NCBI GenBank assembly: GCA_015068085.1
Contig: SVLF01000016.1
Location: 1-48,259 of the forward strand
Length of the DNA: 48,259 nucleotides
Source: Oscillospiraceae bacterium
GTDB taxonomy: Bacteria; Bacillota; Clostridia; Oscillospirales; JAAYXM01
Direction of reading: 5' to 3'
Part shown: piece by piece, positions 39,071-48,259 of the stretch
Numbering within the stretch: position 1 is the stretch's first letter
Layout: every line of letters begins with the position of its first letter
Notes under the pieces: generated by a model
Database searches by the model: none
Told to the model about the DNA's origin: nothing
What the model saw: only the letters and a program-made list of their open reading frames with translations
Translations under genes and position numbers: made by a program

Positions 39071-39086
39071 CTTTTAATATTACTCA

Positions 39087-42000
39087 TTACCCAACGAAGT
39101 CAAGTATACGTTTGATAAGTACCGCAACTTCTGCGCGGGTGGTGTAGTCAGTCGGTGCAATGCTACCGGATTTACCGTTGACAACTCCTGCGCTGATGAG
39201 CGCGGAGACTGCGTCTTGGGCGTAGGGTGCGACGGAAGTGAAGTCGGGATATTGCTCTGCCTTACTTGGCTCTCCCTTCGGGAGAGCTGTCGCTGCAAGC
39301 GACTGAGAGGGCGAAATCCCTCCACCGTCATTCGACGGTCCCCCTCCCTTTAGGGCAAGGGAGGCTTGGAGCGCTCTGTATACTATCACCATCATGTCCT
39401 GACGGGTGATGGTGTTTCGAGGAGCGTACTTGTTATCACCGATACCGTTGACAATGCCTGTGTTGCGCGCTATTGCAAGCTCGGATGCATAATAATCATT
39501 CACCGATACATCATCAAAGTTTTCCGTATTATCCGACTCAAGCTTAAACGCGCGAACGAGCAGCAGAGCAAAATCTGCACGGGTGATATTATTCTGCGGT
39601 GAATACGTTCTTGCAGTCGTTCCCTTTATTATTCCATCATCTGCAAGTTCGTTTATCGCATCCTCTGCCCATTCGTGGTTACCAAGGTCTGTGAAACGGA
39701 TGTTATCCGTTTCACCCGACGTGTCGGGTGCGGTATTTTCACTTTCTTCGTTCTTATCGGTTTCGTCAGTGTTTGTTTTATCGGAAGTTTCCGGTGCGGC
39801 ACCGCCGCCACCGCCACCTCCGCCGCCGGCGGTTCCCTCAGTAGAGGTTCCTGTATTTTCTTCCGTTTTCTCTGACGGTTTGGCGGTTGTTGAACCGTAA
39901 ACCGTAACGGTGAAATACTGCGTAGCTATTCTGCCGTATTCATCCACTGCATCAATTGCGACAAGGCTGTCGCCCACCTGGCTTCCTGTCGGCTTCCAGC
40001 TGAAGGTTGCAGTTTCCGCATTGAAGCTTGCGCCGCGCGGAAGCGTTCTTGCAGAATAGGTTAGCGGTCCGTTGTCATCCGCCGTTGCATTAAGCTTCAC
40101 GGTAATGGTGCTGCCCGCAGATGTTGTATAATTGTCTGAAATCTCATCAAACACAGGAGCGTTGTCTTCCTCATATGACATCGGTATTTCAAAGCTTTTG
40201 CCGACTGCAACATCATACGTATAACCCTTGCTCTCATCCTTATCATCAACAAAACCGTTTATAAGCGAAACGTTTCCGAAGTTAATTCTGCCGTGAGTTG
40301 CATCGCTCATATCAACGCTTTCAATAATGTACGCCGCGTTGCCGTGTCCTTTAAACTCCACATTTAAGAGCCTGTCGGAAAGCGTGTCTGCCTCCGCCTG
40401 TGTTATCTCGCGGTCAAATTCAACATCAATCCAGTTCTCAAACGAAAGCTCACGCTCAAAGTCGCGGATTTCACCTTTAATCGCCGCATCAAGGCTTTCG
40501 AGCTTTTCCGTTTCCGTTCCCATCATTTCACCATCGTGGATATAGCTGTAGATGTTCACGTTCTCTCCCGCAACCGTCCACACGCCTACAAACCCCTTGA
40601 ATTCGAAGCTGTAATCGTTTTCAGAGTCGGTTATTCTGTAGGTGACATCGTTGTTCTGCGCGTACACAACGTAGTCCACTCTGCCGTCAACAAGCTCTAC
40701 TCGGACTGCATTTGCGGCATCTGTTTTGCCCGGCTTAATGTCGCCTGTCGGCTCAATGTCAACGCGCTTTATGCTCTTTATGTAGCGGTTTTTGTTATAC
40801 GGCTCAATAACCGTGGTAAAGAGCGTGTTGAGAGTCTCGCCCTTACGGCGGATAAGGAGATATTCCATATGATTGATAATTTTCAGCTCACCGCCGCTTC
40901 GCGTCGACAGACCGTTTGCGAGCGTTACTTCCTCCGGTGCCCAGTCATTCACCGCCGTCAACCGCATATGAATATCCATATTGCTGTTTCTTGAAAGCTT
41001 GCGATAATCCTTTATCTTATAGTCAAGCCAGAATTCATTTACGCCGGGATTATCCGCGCGTTTGATATCGTCAAGCCATGTATATCCGTCAGGGAATTTA
41101 AGCGTGGAATGAGCGTTTGCAGTATTTGTCCACGGATCATTTCCAAACGGAATATCCGCACCGGCGTAAGTTCCGCCATTCTGAGCGATAAATTTGAGGT
41201 TATCTGAAAACTCAGGGTCTTCAATGCTGTTTGCATGGAAGGAATAGAGGTGGTCATTACCACCGAGAACCTTGAAGAAATCTATTCCGTAGGATATTTC
41301 GCTGTCATAATCCACCATAACCACAGTGCGGCGGTATTCATCAGTATCTGCATACGCGCTGTTTCCTCCGTCAACATCCATAACCTTAACCCTCGTATCC
41401 TTTGCGTCAAAATGCAGAGGCTTGAGTGCCGCATTACCCGAGCGGATGGATGATTCGTTTACAACAACGCAGTTGTGTGAAATCGTCTTGTTTACCCACT
41501 GGCTTCGGTTTGCATCCTGACCCGTAGCCTCCGGGTATCCGATATCACCCGATAAGTCGATACCGTAAGCCTCAATACCGAGGTTCAAGCCATCGGAGTG
41601 CTTATGTGAGAGCGCACCTCCGAAATACATCCAGAAATCGCGCTGAGTATCAACTAAACCGTTCTTTACGTCAGAGCCGTGAAGTGTTCCTGCACGAAGA
41701 ACTCCGAAGCCGTGACCGGTAAGCATAGAGCTCTTGTCAAAGTCATATTCACCATAGGTGTCAATTATTTCCTTGATTTCTGTCTGTATGCTTTCAGGAT
41801 CTCTTGTGAGAATGTCATAGTGGATATTGTTCATATCTCCGTCTCTTAAGAACCACATAAGCTGAGCTATTTTTATTGCCTGCTCCTCATTAACCTCTTT
41901 AACGTTCTTAAAGCCGTTCATAAGAACCTGGTCATTATCCGGCATCTTGGCATAGCCTGCGAGAGCACCGCTGTCTCCGACCGATGGAACACCACGGCGG

Positions 42001-45000
42001 ACAAGCGTATACGGCAGCCACGCTGTTATCATGCTTACATATTTCGGATGCTCATACAGCTTTCCCATAGCGACTTCGTCATATGATGAAGCCGCATCTG
42101 CAACATATACAAGTCTCGTTACCCAGCCTCTGTTGTAACCTGCCGCACCCTCATCACCGACACCGTCGCGCGACACCTTGGCCATAAGGGTCTTTCCTAC
42201 ATCACCTCCGGTGTTGTAGTTAGCCATATCGGTTTCCTCATATTTGAAAATCCATTCAAACATCTCATCGGTCTCCGGATGACTGTCCAATACAACCGCC
42301 GCAAGAGCAACACCCGCCTGATGCATTCCGAAATTACCATAGGAAGATGCATCCAAAGCTGCTTTATATCCCTCACGGCAAATACCGTCTTCACAATTTC
42401 TGCGAATTGTTTCCGGCGTTACATTTCCGTTTTCGTCAAATTTGTGTTCAAGCTTATATTTCTTTGCTTTCTCATCAAGGAAAGAAACAACATACGGGTC
42501 ATCATACATCGGCCAGAACGCATCATATGCCATCGGTAATACCCGTGAAAATACGTTTGCTTCCCAAATACGTCCTACAATCTTTCCGGCCTTTGATCCT
42601 CCGTCGGAATTCGAAAAACGTGAAAGATACGGGCGAAGATCGTATCCGGGATAAACATCAGCAACGCGGTCGAGCAATATTGCACCGACTCTGCCGTATT
42701 TCTCATCACCGGTATAGAGATATGCATCTCTCAATTTTTCAAGTGCTTTTTGTACAACACCTTCATTATACTGATTCTGTGCCATCCAGACACCGTAGTG
42801 CATATAGTATGAAAGATATGTATGAATTTCCGGTGTTCCTGCCGGATATTTTCTTCCGGTATCGTATCCAAAGCCGTCATCAACGCCCCAACGCGTGCCG
42901 TTAACCTCTACCTTCTTCCACGGGTCTATGTTGTATGTTTCCGCTTTTGACGGATCACGAAGCTCAGAATACAGCTCGTTATACAAATAACCCTCCGGAT
43001 TTCCGTAGCCGTAAAACTCATACCACTCATCGCTCTTTTCTGTGGGCGGGATATACGGGCAATCACAGACGGCGTTCTCATCACCGTGAGTAAGCATATT
43101 GTGGTGCTTTTTTCTTGCCCGCGTAACGTCAAAAACTCCGTGCTCGTCGCGGCCAAGCTCGTAAAAGCTTTCAAAATCGTTGGATGGGAAAAGGCGCTTG
43201 CAATCAGGACACTGAATCTTCCACTTACGTGTGAACGGATTTACTATCCAAGGAAAATTGGTGTATTCCTTCCGGAGATCTACTCCGCAATAGCGGCAGT
43301 TGTAGCTATCCGGATCGCTGCGATAACCAACATTGCATGAGCGCGGAATTCCTTCTGCCGGAACAAGCTCCCACAGAAAATCCTCCATGCCGACATACTT
43401 ATCCGCCGCGGCAATCGCACTTTTTACCGTGCTCTTCGCCCAATCATATTTCGAGACGTTTTCAGCTGCAATCTCCGCCGCATCGTCAGGATAATACGTT
43501 CTTCCGACCTTTCCTTCACGAACAGAGAAAAAGTGCTGACCGGAGAGCGTTACGCTTCCGAGCGTAACCGTTACCGTGACGGTTGCATCACCGAGGCCGA
43601 GCGGGGTTATATATCCACTCTCCGACACCGTCATTGCATCGTTTTCCTCAATTGACCACGTAATCTCTGCATGCGTAAGGTCAAGCTTTTCGCCGTCGGC
43701 GTTTTTGCCGATAGCGGTGAGCTGTACACCTTCTGTTTCGGGGTTCATTGCATAAAACGGTGCTTCAATTTCAACGGATGTAAGGATATTATCTGCAGTT
43801 TCGGCGCCTTTTGGGACAACCGTAACAGGAATTTCCTTTGTTGTTTTCTCATCGTTTAAGCTTACCGTAACGGTAACCGTCGCGCTGCCTTCCTTCTTTG
43901 CGGTTATGGTTCCGTCGGCTGAGACCTCGGCAGACCCATCCCCATCGATTTCATATGCAACCGATGCATATGGGTCTGCGTCTCCATCCCGCTCTGTCTG
44001 CCATGCATATTCAAACCCGTCAGTCATGCTGATGTATGCGCCAAGGTTTACGCTTTCACCGATGGAAATGGTATAAGCATCCTTTCCTGTCAGTATTTTA
44101 TCAACTGTCGGGAGCGCTTCGCGCGCCGCAAAGCGGATTAGCTGAAGCGGGAATTTGAATCCTTTTCCTTTCTCCACAGGACGGAGCGTAAGAGTATGCA
44201 CGCCCTTTGTGAGGAAGAACGAACGGAAGTTTTCCGATAAGCTGCGATTATAAGCCTCGTATTCTCCTGCGAATATGCCGTCAACATACACATATGCAAG
44301 CTTCGGCGCATGCGCCTGCCTTGTGCAGGATATTATCGGGGTATATACACCCGCGTTTGGAATGTCTATATCAAAAACAAGGTCAGCATCGGCTGCATTC
44401 GTGTTAAAATAGGTATGGAATCGCTCAGGCGTGATATTCGCTGCCGAACTGTGGGACAGCTCGGTATTCAGCGCCCACCCGTATTCGCCAAGCGTTACCT
44501 CAGATATTTTGTTTATCCGAAGCGAGGTGAACTTTAAGACTACATCATGAAGGCTGCTCTCAACAACAGAAACATTAACCTTGTTTGTTGTTACCTTTCC
44601 TCCATTCAAGGTGATTTCCGCATAAATTTCAGCCGCCGCTTTAAATATATCACCATAGAGGCGGTTTTGCGGTGTTACCGAAACACCGCCCGCCGGGGTG
44701 CTGTTTACAAACCAGCGGATTTCTGCCTGCGAGAAGTCAACCCCATACCCGCTTTCCATTTCACCTGTAAGGGTAAGGTCTGCCTCACGGAGATATCCGA
44801 CCGTTTCCGGTGCAGAGAGCAATGCACTTTTGATCGCGCTTTTGTCCGTTACGGTGATTTCAGCCTCGGAATATGCTCTGTAGCCGTCAAGCATCAGCGT
44901 AACGCCGACCTTACCTGTTCCTGCGCGGTGTGTTGAGATATTTCCATTTTCGTCAACCGAGAGTATCTCCTGCGTGAGCACCTCGTAGGAAAACTCACCG

Positions 45001-48000
45001 TCTGTCATATCTGCTATTTCTCCGGTTGTGAGATAACCTTTTGCCGTGACCGCAGCACCGGAGCCGACCTCAACGGTTTTCGGCGAAATCTCTGCTTGCG
45101 CCGTGATGATACGCGTGGGAAGAACCTCTATTTCTATTTTGGAAGTTCCGTTTTTCTCGGCGTGCTCTGCGGTAACGGTTACCTTACCGGCTCTTTTCGC
45201 CGTGACGATACCATCCTCTGAGACGGTTGCAATGCTGTCATCCGAGCTTTTGTATGTAACACCCGATAAATTTGCAATCTTGCCGCTTTCAGTGTATTCT
45301 GCCGAAATTGTAAGTGCCGTCTTTTCGCCGATTTCAAGCGCGGTTTTCTCTGCCTGAAGCCTGAACACCGAGAAGGTGTCATAACTTGCGGGCGTAAGCT
45401 TGAAATTACATACGTTGCACAGCATCAAATTGTTATTGCTTACTGTGCTGAAGGCTGCTTTCTCATTTCTTCCGTCAGGGATTATGAGGAGGAAATAGCT
45501 TCCCGCCTTTATTTCCCGCGTACCTAAAAAGCTTGTCTTGTATTGCGAATCCGTATTTCTCGGGTATCCTTCAAAATGCCCTATAACGCAGTCTTCGCTG
45601 TTATCAAGCGCAAGCTGATATAAGCCTTCCGCCGACCAGAGCGCATTTTCTCCCGTTTTTGCCGTTCCGTCGGGATTAATTGCATAATATTTTTCCGCAT
45701 CCTCCGGCTTTTCAACAAGAAGATATGTCGCATCAAGATATTTCTCATCACCTGTATAATGCTTGGTGCTCATATTATATTCGCCGTTATGGGGAACATA
45801 TATCTCATAGCCGAGGATAGCGGCGTTTTTCGGCTTCGTTTTTCCGTCAAAGCGCGGTGGCTCGGTGCTGTCACCGAAATATACATAGAACCATTCCGTG
45901 TCCTTGTTATATTGGTGCTTATTCTCACCTCGCCCTTCCTTCTTTATGTTTACGAAGCCCCACTGTGCTTTGCCGAGCATTGTGTTTTCAATATCAAAAA
46001 GCTTGAGATTTTTGATATTGATCATCGTTTGCGGAGACATAACTCCGTCTGTTGTCGAAGAGTCTGCGTGCGCCAGGGAGGAAAACTCATATGTGAGTAC
46101 TTCCGGCTTCGATTCCTTCGAGGTGTTTATGGTCACCTCACATGATATTACACTTCCGCCCAACGAGAGCGCCGCGCGGACTCTGCCGTTTCCTGCACGA
46201 AGTGCCTTAACCGTTCCGTTCTCATCCACCGAAAGGATACCCGGCGTTAGCGAGGTATATGTTACCTCCGCCTCCGGAGCGCTTACTTCTCTTCCATCGG
46301 AAAGATAACCCTTCGCCGTGAGAAGTGCACTCTCACCTATAAGCAGCGTTTTCTTCGAAGACATAAGATGTGCATTAATAAATTTTTTGTCAACTATTCT
46401 TATCTTTTTCTGCGTGCTTATCTCCGTTCCTTTCACCGTGGCTGTTATTGTAACCTCGCCCGGCTTTTTCGGAGCAACAACGCCGTTCTCATCCACCGTT
46501 GCAATGCTTTCATCGGAGCATACGTAAGCTACGCTTTCCTGCTCTAACAGTCCTATTGTACCGGTGGAGTAAGCAGCCGTTGCAGTAAGCTTTGCCCGCT
46601 CTGCCAGCTCGATTTCCGATTTATCAGCAGAGAGAATAACGGAGGTTATTTTCTTTTCCTGCACCGGACCGAACGAGAAGCTTACAAGCTCACCGCCAGA
46701 ATATGTGTAGCCGCCTTGCGGGTATGTTTCTCCTCCGGTAACATCGAATATGAGCCGATATTCGCCCGGGGTAACTGTTACATCGTCAAGTACCCAGGTG
46801 GTTATAGCTTCCTCGTTTTCTTCTGCATCCATATTAATCGAACCGAGCTTCCGGGCATCCGGATTCTGCTCTATACCGGCAACAAACTTTTCCAGCTCTG
46901 TTACTGTTATAGTGCTCTTATCCATCAGGAAGCCATCGTTATCGGCTTTTCTTACAAGCCACACATCAGCCGCATATCCTTTTTCTTTTCTCTTAACGCT
47001 TACGTTTGTTGCAAAGGTTCCGTCTATCGTAACATTAAGCGCTAAGCTGTATATGCCTGCATAGCTGTCACCAAGGGCATTATGCACAATGCCATCAGCT
47101 GCTATTGTTCCTCCGGCGTTTGCAATCTGATATATTCCGTCAATACGCCACTGCGCAGATACCTTCGGATCTATGTCAGCGAAAGAATATTTCGCATAAT
47201 GCACACTTTCTATGGTCTCTCTGGGTCCGAAGCTTCCCGTTGCAGCGGTATAAGCCTCCCACTTGAAGTTATATTCAAGGCTATCTGTGTCTGCAATTGC
47301 GGTTATGTTCATCTCGCGGGACATTTCACTTCCCTCGAAAGAGAGAGTCGCGCGGACTCTGCCGGTACCCGCGCAAAGCGCTGTAACCGTTCCGCTGTCG
47401 TCCACCGAAAGGATCTCCGGCGTAAGCGAGGTGTATGTCACCTTTGCGTCCGGAGCGCTTACCACGCTGCCATTAGCGCTTATTTCACTGCCATCGGAAA
47501 GATAACCCTTCGCCATGAGAACTGCACTCTCGCCTATAAGCAGCTTTTTCGCGGAAGACACAAGCTCTGCATTGACAAGCCTTTTTCCGATTATGCTTAT
47601 CTTTGTCTGCGCGCTTATCTCCGTTCCCTTCGCCGTTGCCGTTATTGTAACCTCGCCCGGCTTTTTCGGAACAACAACGCCGTTCTCATCCACCGTTGCA
47701 ATGCTTTCGTCAGAGCTTTTGTAAGTTATGTTTTCCGGCTCCAACAGCGCGTTTCCTCCGACAGAGTAAACAGCCGTTGCAGTAAGCTTTGCTTTCTCTG
47801 TCAGCTCGATTTCCGTTTTATCGGCAGAGAGAATGATTGAGGTGAGTTTCTTCTCCTGCTTCGGACTTAACGAGAAGCTTATAATCTCACCGTTACTGTT
47901 AGCAGACGTATTTTTTTCTGTAACGATGAATATGAGCCTATATTCGCCCGGGGTCACTGTTGCATTTCCCAGTGCCCAGGTGGTTATAGTTTGCTCATTT

Positions 48001-48259
48001 ACTTCCGCATCCATATTAATGGTGCCGAGCTTCTGAGCGTCTTTGTTCGTGTCTATACCGTTAACAAGCGTTGTCAGATCTGTTGTTGATATAAGCGTCT
48101 TGTCCGTCAAGCCGGCATTATCTGCTTTTCTTACAAGCCATACATCAGCCGTATATCCGTTCGCTTTTCTCTTAAAGCTTACGTTTGCCTCAAAAGTTCC
48201 GCCCCTCGTAACATTGAGCGCGATGCTGTATGCGTTCGGAGAATTGGCAGCTAAGATAT
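39087..48259 (-). CDS. Giant SLH-anchored heparinase II/III-family lyase with Big_2 repeats (5' end outside window)
   Basis: Open from the window edge to a TAA at 39087; more than 3,050 codons, with the N-terminus missing. The TTG at 48110 is not a real start, since the frame continues upstream with repeat sequence. From the N-terminal side: at least two ~1.2-kb repeat modules, each with a binding domain and paired Big_2 domains; further Big_2 and jelly-roll-like modules (to ~43500); a heparinase II/III catalytic region (about 40200-43450) with CRYC/CPDC pairs, DGVGDEGAAGYN and SHKHSDGLNLGIEAYG; an Ig-like He_PIG domain (~39900-40150); a Thr/Glu/Gly-rich linker with a nine-Gly run (~39800-39830); and three SLH domains (39090-39700) that bind wall polymers. 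SLH2 and SLH3 are separated by an in-frame palindromic repeat. It degrades an acidic polysaccharide at the surface; paralogue of 1-5383. Confidence 0.92.
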   Translation of the reverse strand, partial: ILAANSPNAYSIALNVTRGGTFEANVSFKRKANGYTADVWLVRKADNAGLTDKTLISTTDLTTLVNGIDTNKDAQKLGTINMDAEVNEQTITTWALGNATVTPGEYRLIFIVTEKNTSANSNGEIISFSLSPKQEKKLTSIILSADKTEIELTEKAKLTATAVYSVGGNALLEPENITYKSSDESIATVDENGVVVPKKPGEVTITATAKGTEISAQTKISIIGKRLVNAELVSSAKKLLIGESAVLMAKGYLSDGSEISANGSVVSAPDAKVTYTSLTPEILSVDDSGTVTALCAGTGRVRATLSFEGSEMSREMNITAIADTDSLEYNFKWEAYTAATGSFGPRETIESVHYAKYSFADIDPKVSAQWRIDGIYQIANAGGTIAADGIVHNALGDSYAGIYSLALNVTIDGTFATNVSVKRKEKGYAADVWLVRKADNDGFLMDKSTITVTELEKFVAGIEQNPDARKLGSINMDAEENEEAITTWVLDDVTVTPGEYRLIFDVTGGETYPQGGYTYSGGELVSFSFGPVQEKKITSVILSADKSEIELAERAKLTATAAYSTGTIGLLEQESVAYVCSDESIATVDENGVVAPKKPGEVTITATVKGTEISTQKKIRIVDKKFINAHLMSSKKTLLIGESALLTAKGYLSDGREVSAPEAEVTYTSLTPGILSVDENGTVKALRAGNGRVRAALSLGGSVISCEVTINTSKESKPEVLTYEFSSLAHADSSTTDGVMSPQTMINIKNLKLFDIENTMLGKAQWGFVNIKKEGRGENKHQYNKDTEWFYVYFGDSTEPPRFDGKTKPKNAAILGYEIYVPHNGEYNMSTKHYTGDEKYLDATYLLVEKPEDAEKYYAINPDGTAKTGENALWSAEGLYQLALDNSEDCVIGHFEGYPRNTDSQYKTSFLGTREIKAGSYFLLIIPDGRNEKAAFSTVSNNNLMLCNVCNFKLTPASYDTFSVFRLQAEKTALEIGEKTALTISAEYTESGKIANLSGVTYKSSDDSIATVSEDGIVTAKRAGKVTVTAEHAEKNGTSKIEIEVLPTRIITAQAEISPKTVEVGSGAAVTAKGYLTTGEIADMTDGEFSYEVLTQEILSVDENGNISTHRAGTGKVGVTLMLDGYRAYSEAEITVTDKSAIKSALLSAPETVGYLREADLTLTGEMESGYGVDFSQAEIRWFVNSTPAGGVSVTPQNRLYGDIFKAAAEIYAEITLNGGKVTTNKVNVSVVESSLHDVVLKFTSLRINKISEVTLGEYGWALNTELSHSSAANITPERFHTYFNTNAADADLVFDIDIPNAGVYTPIISCTRQAHAPKLAYVYVDGIFAGEYEAYNRSLSENFRSFFLTKGVHTLTLRPVEKGKGFKFPLQLIRFAAREALPTVDKILTGKDAYTISIGESVNLGAYISMTDGFEYAWQTERDGDADPYASVAYEIDGDGSAEVSADGTITAKKEGSATVTVTVSLNDEKTTKEIPVTVVPKGAETADNILTSVEIEAPFYAMNPETEGVQLTAIGKNADGEKLDLTHAEITWSIEENDAMTVSESGYITPLGLGDATVTVTVTLGSVTLSGQHFFSVREGKVGRTYYPDDAAEIAAENVSKYDWAKSTVKSAIAAADKYVGMEDFLWELVPAEGIPRSCNVGYRSDPDSYNCRYCGVDLRKEYTNFPWIVNPFTRKWKIQCPDCKRLFPSNDFESFYELGRDEHGVFDVTRARKKHHNMLTHGDENAVCDCPYIPPTEKSDEWYEFYGYGNPEGYLYNELYSELRDPSKAETYNIDPWKKVEVNGTRWGVDDGFGYDTGRKYPAGTPEIHTYLSYYMHYGVWMAQNQYNEGVVQKALEKLRDAYLYTGDEKYGRVGAILLDRVADVYPGYDLRPYLSRFSNSDGGSKAGKIVGRIWEANVFSRVLPMAYDAFWPMYDDPYVVSFLDEKAKKYKLEHKFDENGNVTPETIRRNCEDGICREGYKAALDASSYGNFGMHQAGVALAAVVLDSHPETDEMFEWIFKYEETDMANYNTGGDVGKTLMAKVSRDGVGDEGAAGYNRGWVTRLVYVADAASSYDEVAMGKLYEHPKYVSMITAWLPYTLVRRGVPSVGDSGALAGYAKMPDNDQVLMNGFKNVKEVNEEQAIKIAQLMWFLRDGDMNNIHYDILTRDPESIQTEIKEIIDTYGEYDFDKSSMLTGHGFGVLRAGTLHGSDVKNGLVDTQRDFWMYFGGALSHKHSDGLNLGIEAYGIDLSGDIGYPEATGQDANRSQWVNKTISHNCVVVNESSIRSGNAALKPLHFDAKDTRVKVMDVDGGNSAYADTDEYRRTVVMVDYDSEISYGIDFFKVLGGNDHLYSFHANSIEDPEFSDNLKFIAQNGGTYAGADIPFGNDPWTNTANAHSTLKFPDGYTWLDDIKRADNPGVNEFWLDYKIKDYRKLSRNSNMDIHMRLTAVNDWAPEEVTLANGLSTRSGGELKIINHMEYLLIRRKGETLNTLFTTVIEPYNKNRYIKSIKRVDIEPTGDIKPGKTDAANAVRVELVDGRVDYVVYAQNNDVTYRITDSENDYSFEFKGFVGVWTVAGENVNIYSYIHDGEMMGTETEKLESLDAAIKGEIRDFERELSFENWIDVEFDREITQAEADTLSDRLLNVEFKGHGNAAYIIESVDMSDATHGRINFGNVSLINGFVDDKDESKGYTYDVAVGKSFEIPMSYEEDNAPVFDEISDNYTTSAGSTITVKLNATADDNGPLTYSARTLPRGASFNAETATFSWKPTGSQVGDSLVAIDAVDEYGRIATQYFTVTVYGSTTAKPSEKTEENTGTSTEGTAGGGGGGGGGAAPETSDKTNTDETDKNEESENTAPDTSGETDNIRFTDLGNHEWAEDAINELADDGIIKGTTARTYSPQNNITRADFALLLVRAFKLESDNTENFDDVSVNDYYASELAIARNTGIVNGIGDNKYAPRNTITRQDMMVIVYRALQASLALKGGGPSNDGGGISPSQSLAATALPKGEPSKAEQYPDFTSVAPYAQDAVSALISAGVVNGKSGSIAPTDYTTRAEVAVLIKRILDFVG
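39265..39369. repeat. Palindromic intergenic-type repeat inserted in frame in the SLH region
   Basis: About 105 bp made of four successive hairpins: GCTCTCCC/GGGAGAGC (39269-39287), GTCGCT/AGCGAC (39289-39303), ACCGTC/GACGGT (39324-39339) and CCTCCCTT/AAGGGAGG (39343-39364). It resembles short palindromic repeats that I recall as common between genes in gut Clostridia. Here it is translated as a Gly/Ser/Pro/Ala-rich insert (LKGGGPSNDGGGISPSQS...) between SLH2 and SLH3 without breaking the frame. Confidence 0.75.
46140..48259 (-). repeat. Tandem ~1.2-kb repeat modules in the giant lyase gene
   Basis: Corresponding points recur with a period near 1.18-1.20 kb. Examples are PGEYRLIF at ~46755 and ~47937, the segment starting KKPGEVTITA, KGYLSDG, and VWLVRKADN at ~46950 and ~48140. 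Each module holds a binding-type domain and two Big_2 domains. The second copy runs off the window, so more copies may follow. Confidence 0.8.

Noticed and set aside
39795-39835. Gly-codon run in the SLH lyase as a microsatellite or CRISPR-like repeat
   Set aside because: It is a short low-complexity linker coding for nine glycines between the Ig-like and SLH domains; no spacers.

Overview
The window looks like a chromosome segment from an anaerobic gut-type member of the Clostridia (Firmicutes). The evidence is strong AGGAGG-type ribosome binding sites, canonical sigma-A promoters, S-layer homology (SLH) domains, giant secreted proteins built of bacterial Ig-like (Big_2) repeats, a YtcQ/LplA-type sugar-binding lipoprotein, AraC-type sugar regulators, a YitT protein, an MgtE transporter and an M55 D-aminopeptidase. 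No rRNA, tRNA, CRISPR array or insertion-sequence transposase was found.

The outer parts and most of the left half are devoted to polysaccharide use, mostly on the minus strand. Both ends carry secreted heparinase II/III-type lyases, each cut by a window edge (1-5383, and 39087-48259 with C-terminal SLH domains). Next to them are a solute-binding lipoprotein (5455-7020), a MATE exporter, and a third Big_2 surface protein without a lyase domain (8702-11404). Then come an AraC regulator (11692-12615), an AlbA_2-domain regulator between duplicated copies of the end of a PHP gene, the PHP phosphoesterase, an EamA transporter, a Gfo/Idh oxidoreductase divergent from a second AraC regulator, mgtE with a leader ORF, a ceramidase-N-domain protein and nagA. 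Four of these minus-strand genes (binding protein, Big_2 protein, PHP gene, ceramidase-like gene) share an upstream motif, TTTTGCTAAA-like, 18-19 bp before a -10 box. This suggests one regulon, perhaps run by the AraC protein at 11692.

From 22989 to 26742 lies a plus-strand housekeeping operon: yitT, an orphan ABC ATPase, a dCMP-deaminase-like gene, a 51-residue membrane protein, nth and a HAD phosphatase.

The most interesting region is 26801-33309. A tyrosine recombinase with all its catalytic residues is followed by two 23-bp repeats that are exact inverted copies. They enclose 206 bp holding a strong promoter (TTGATT-16-TATAAT with extended -10) that now points back at the recombinase. 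Directly downstream is a tight four-gene operon: an SPFH protein with zinc ribbons, a four-helix membrane protein, a DUF4365 nuclease-like protein, and an 887-residue zinc-ribbon/TPR/TIR/coiled-coil/DUF6273 protein. The simplest reading is a phase-variable, invertible-promoter-controlled membrane-stress or anti-phage system, read here in its OFF orientation. The function is inferred; the layout is seen in the sequence.

To the right are an HTH-phosphoglucosamine mutase fusion overlapping a left-handed beta-helix acyltransferase gene (33751-36028), then on the minus strand the SLH lyase, a cytoplasmic glycoside-hydrolase-like protein and the D-aminopeptidase, probably one transcription unit. 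The SLH region contains an in-frame copy of a palindromic, intergenic-type repeat.
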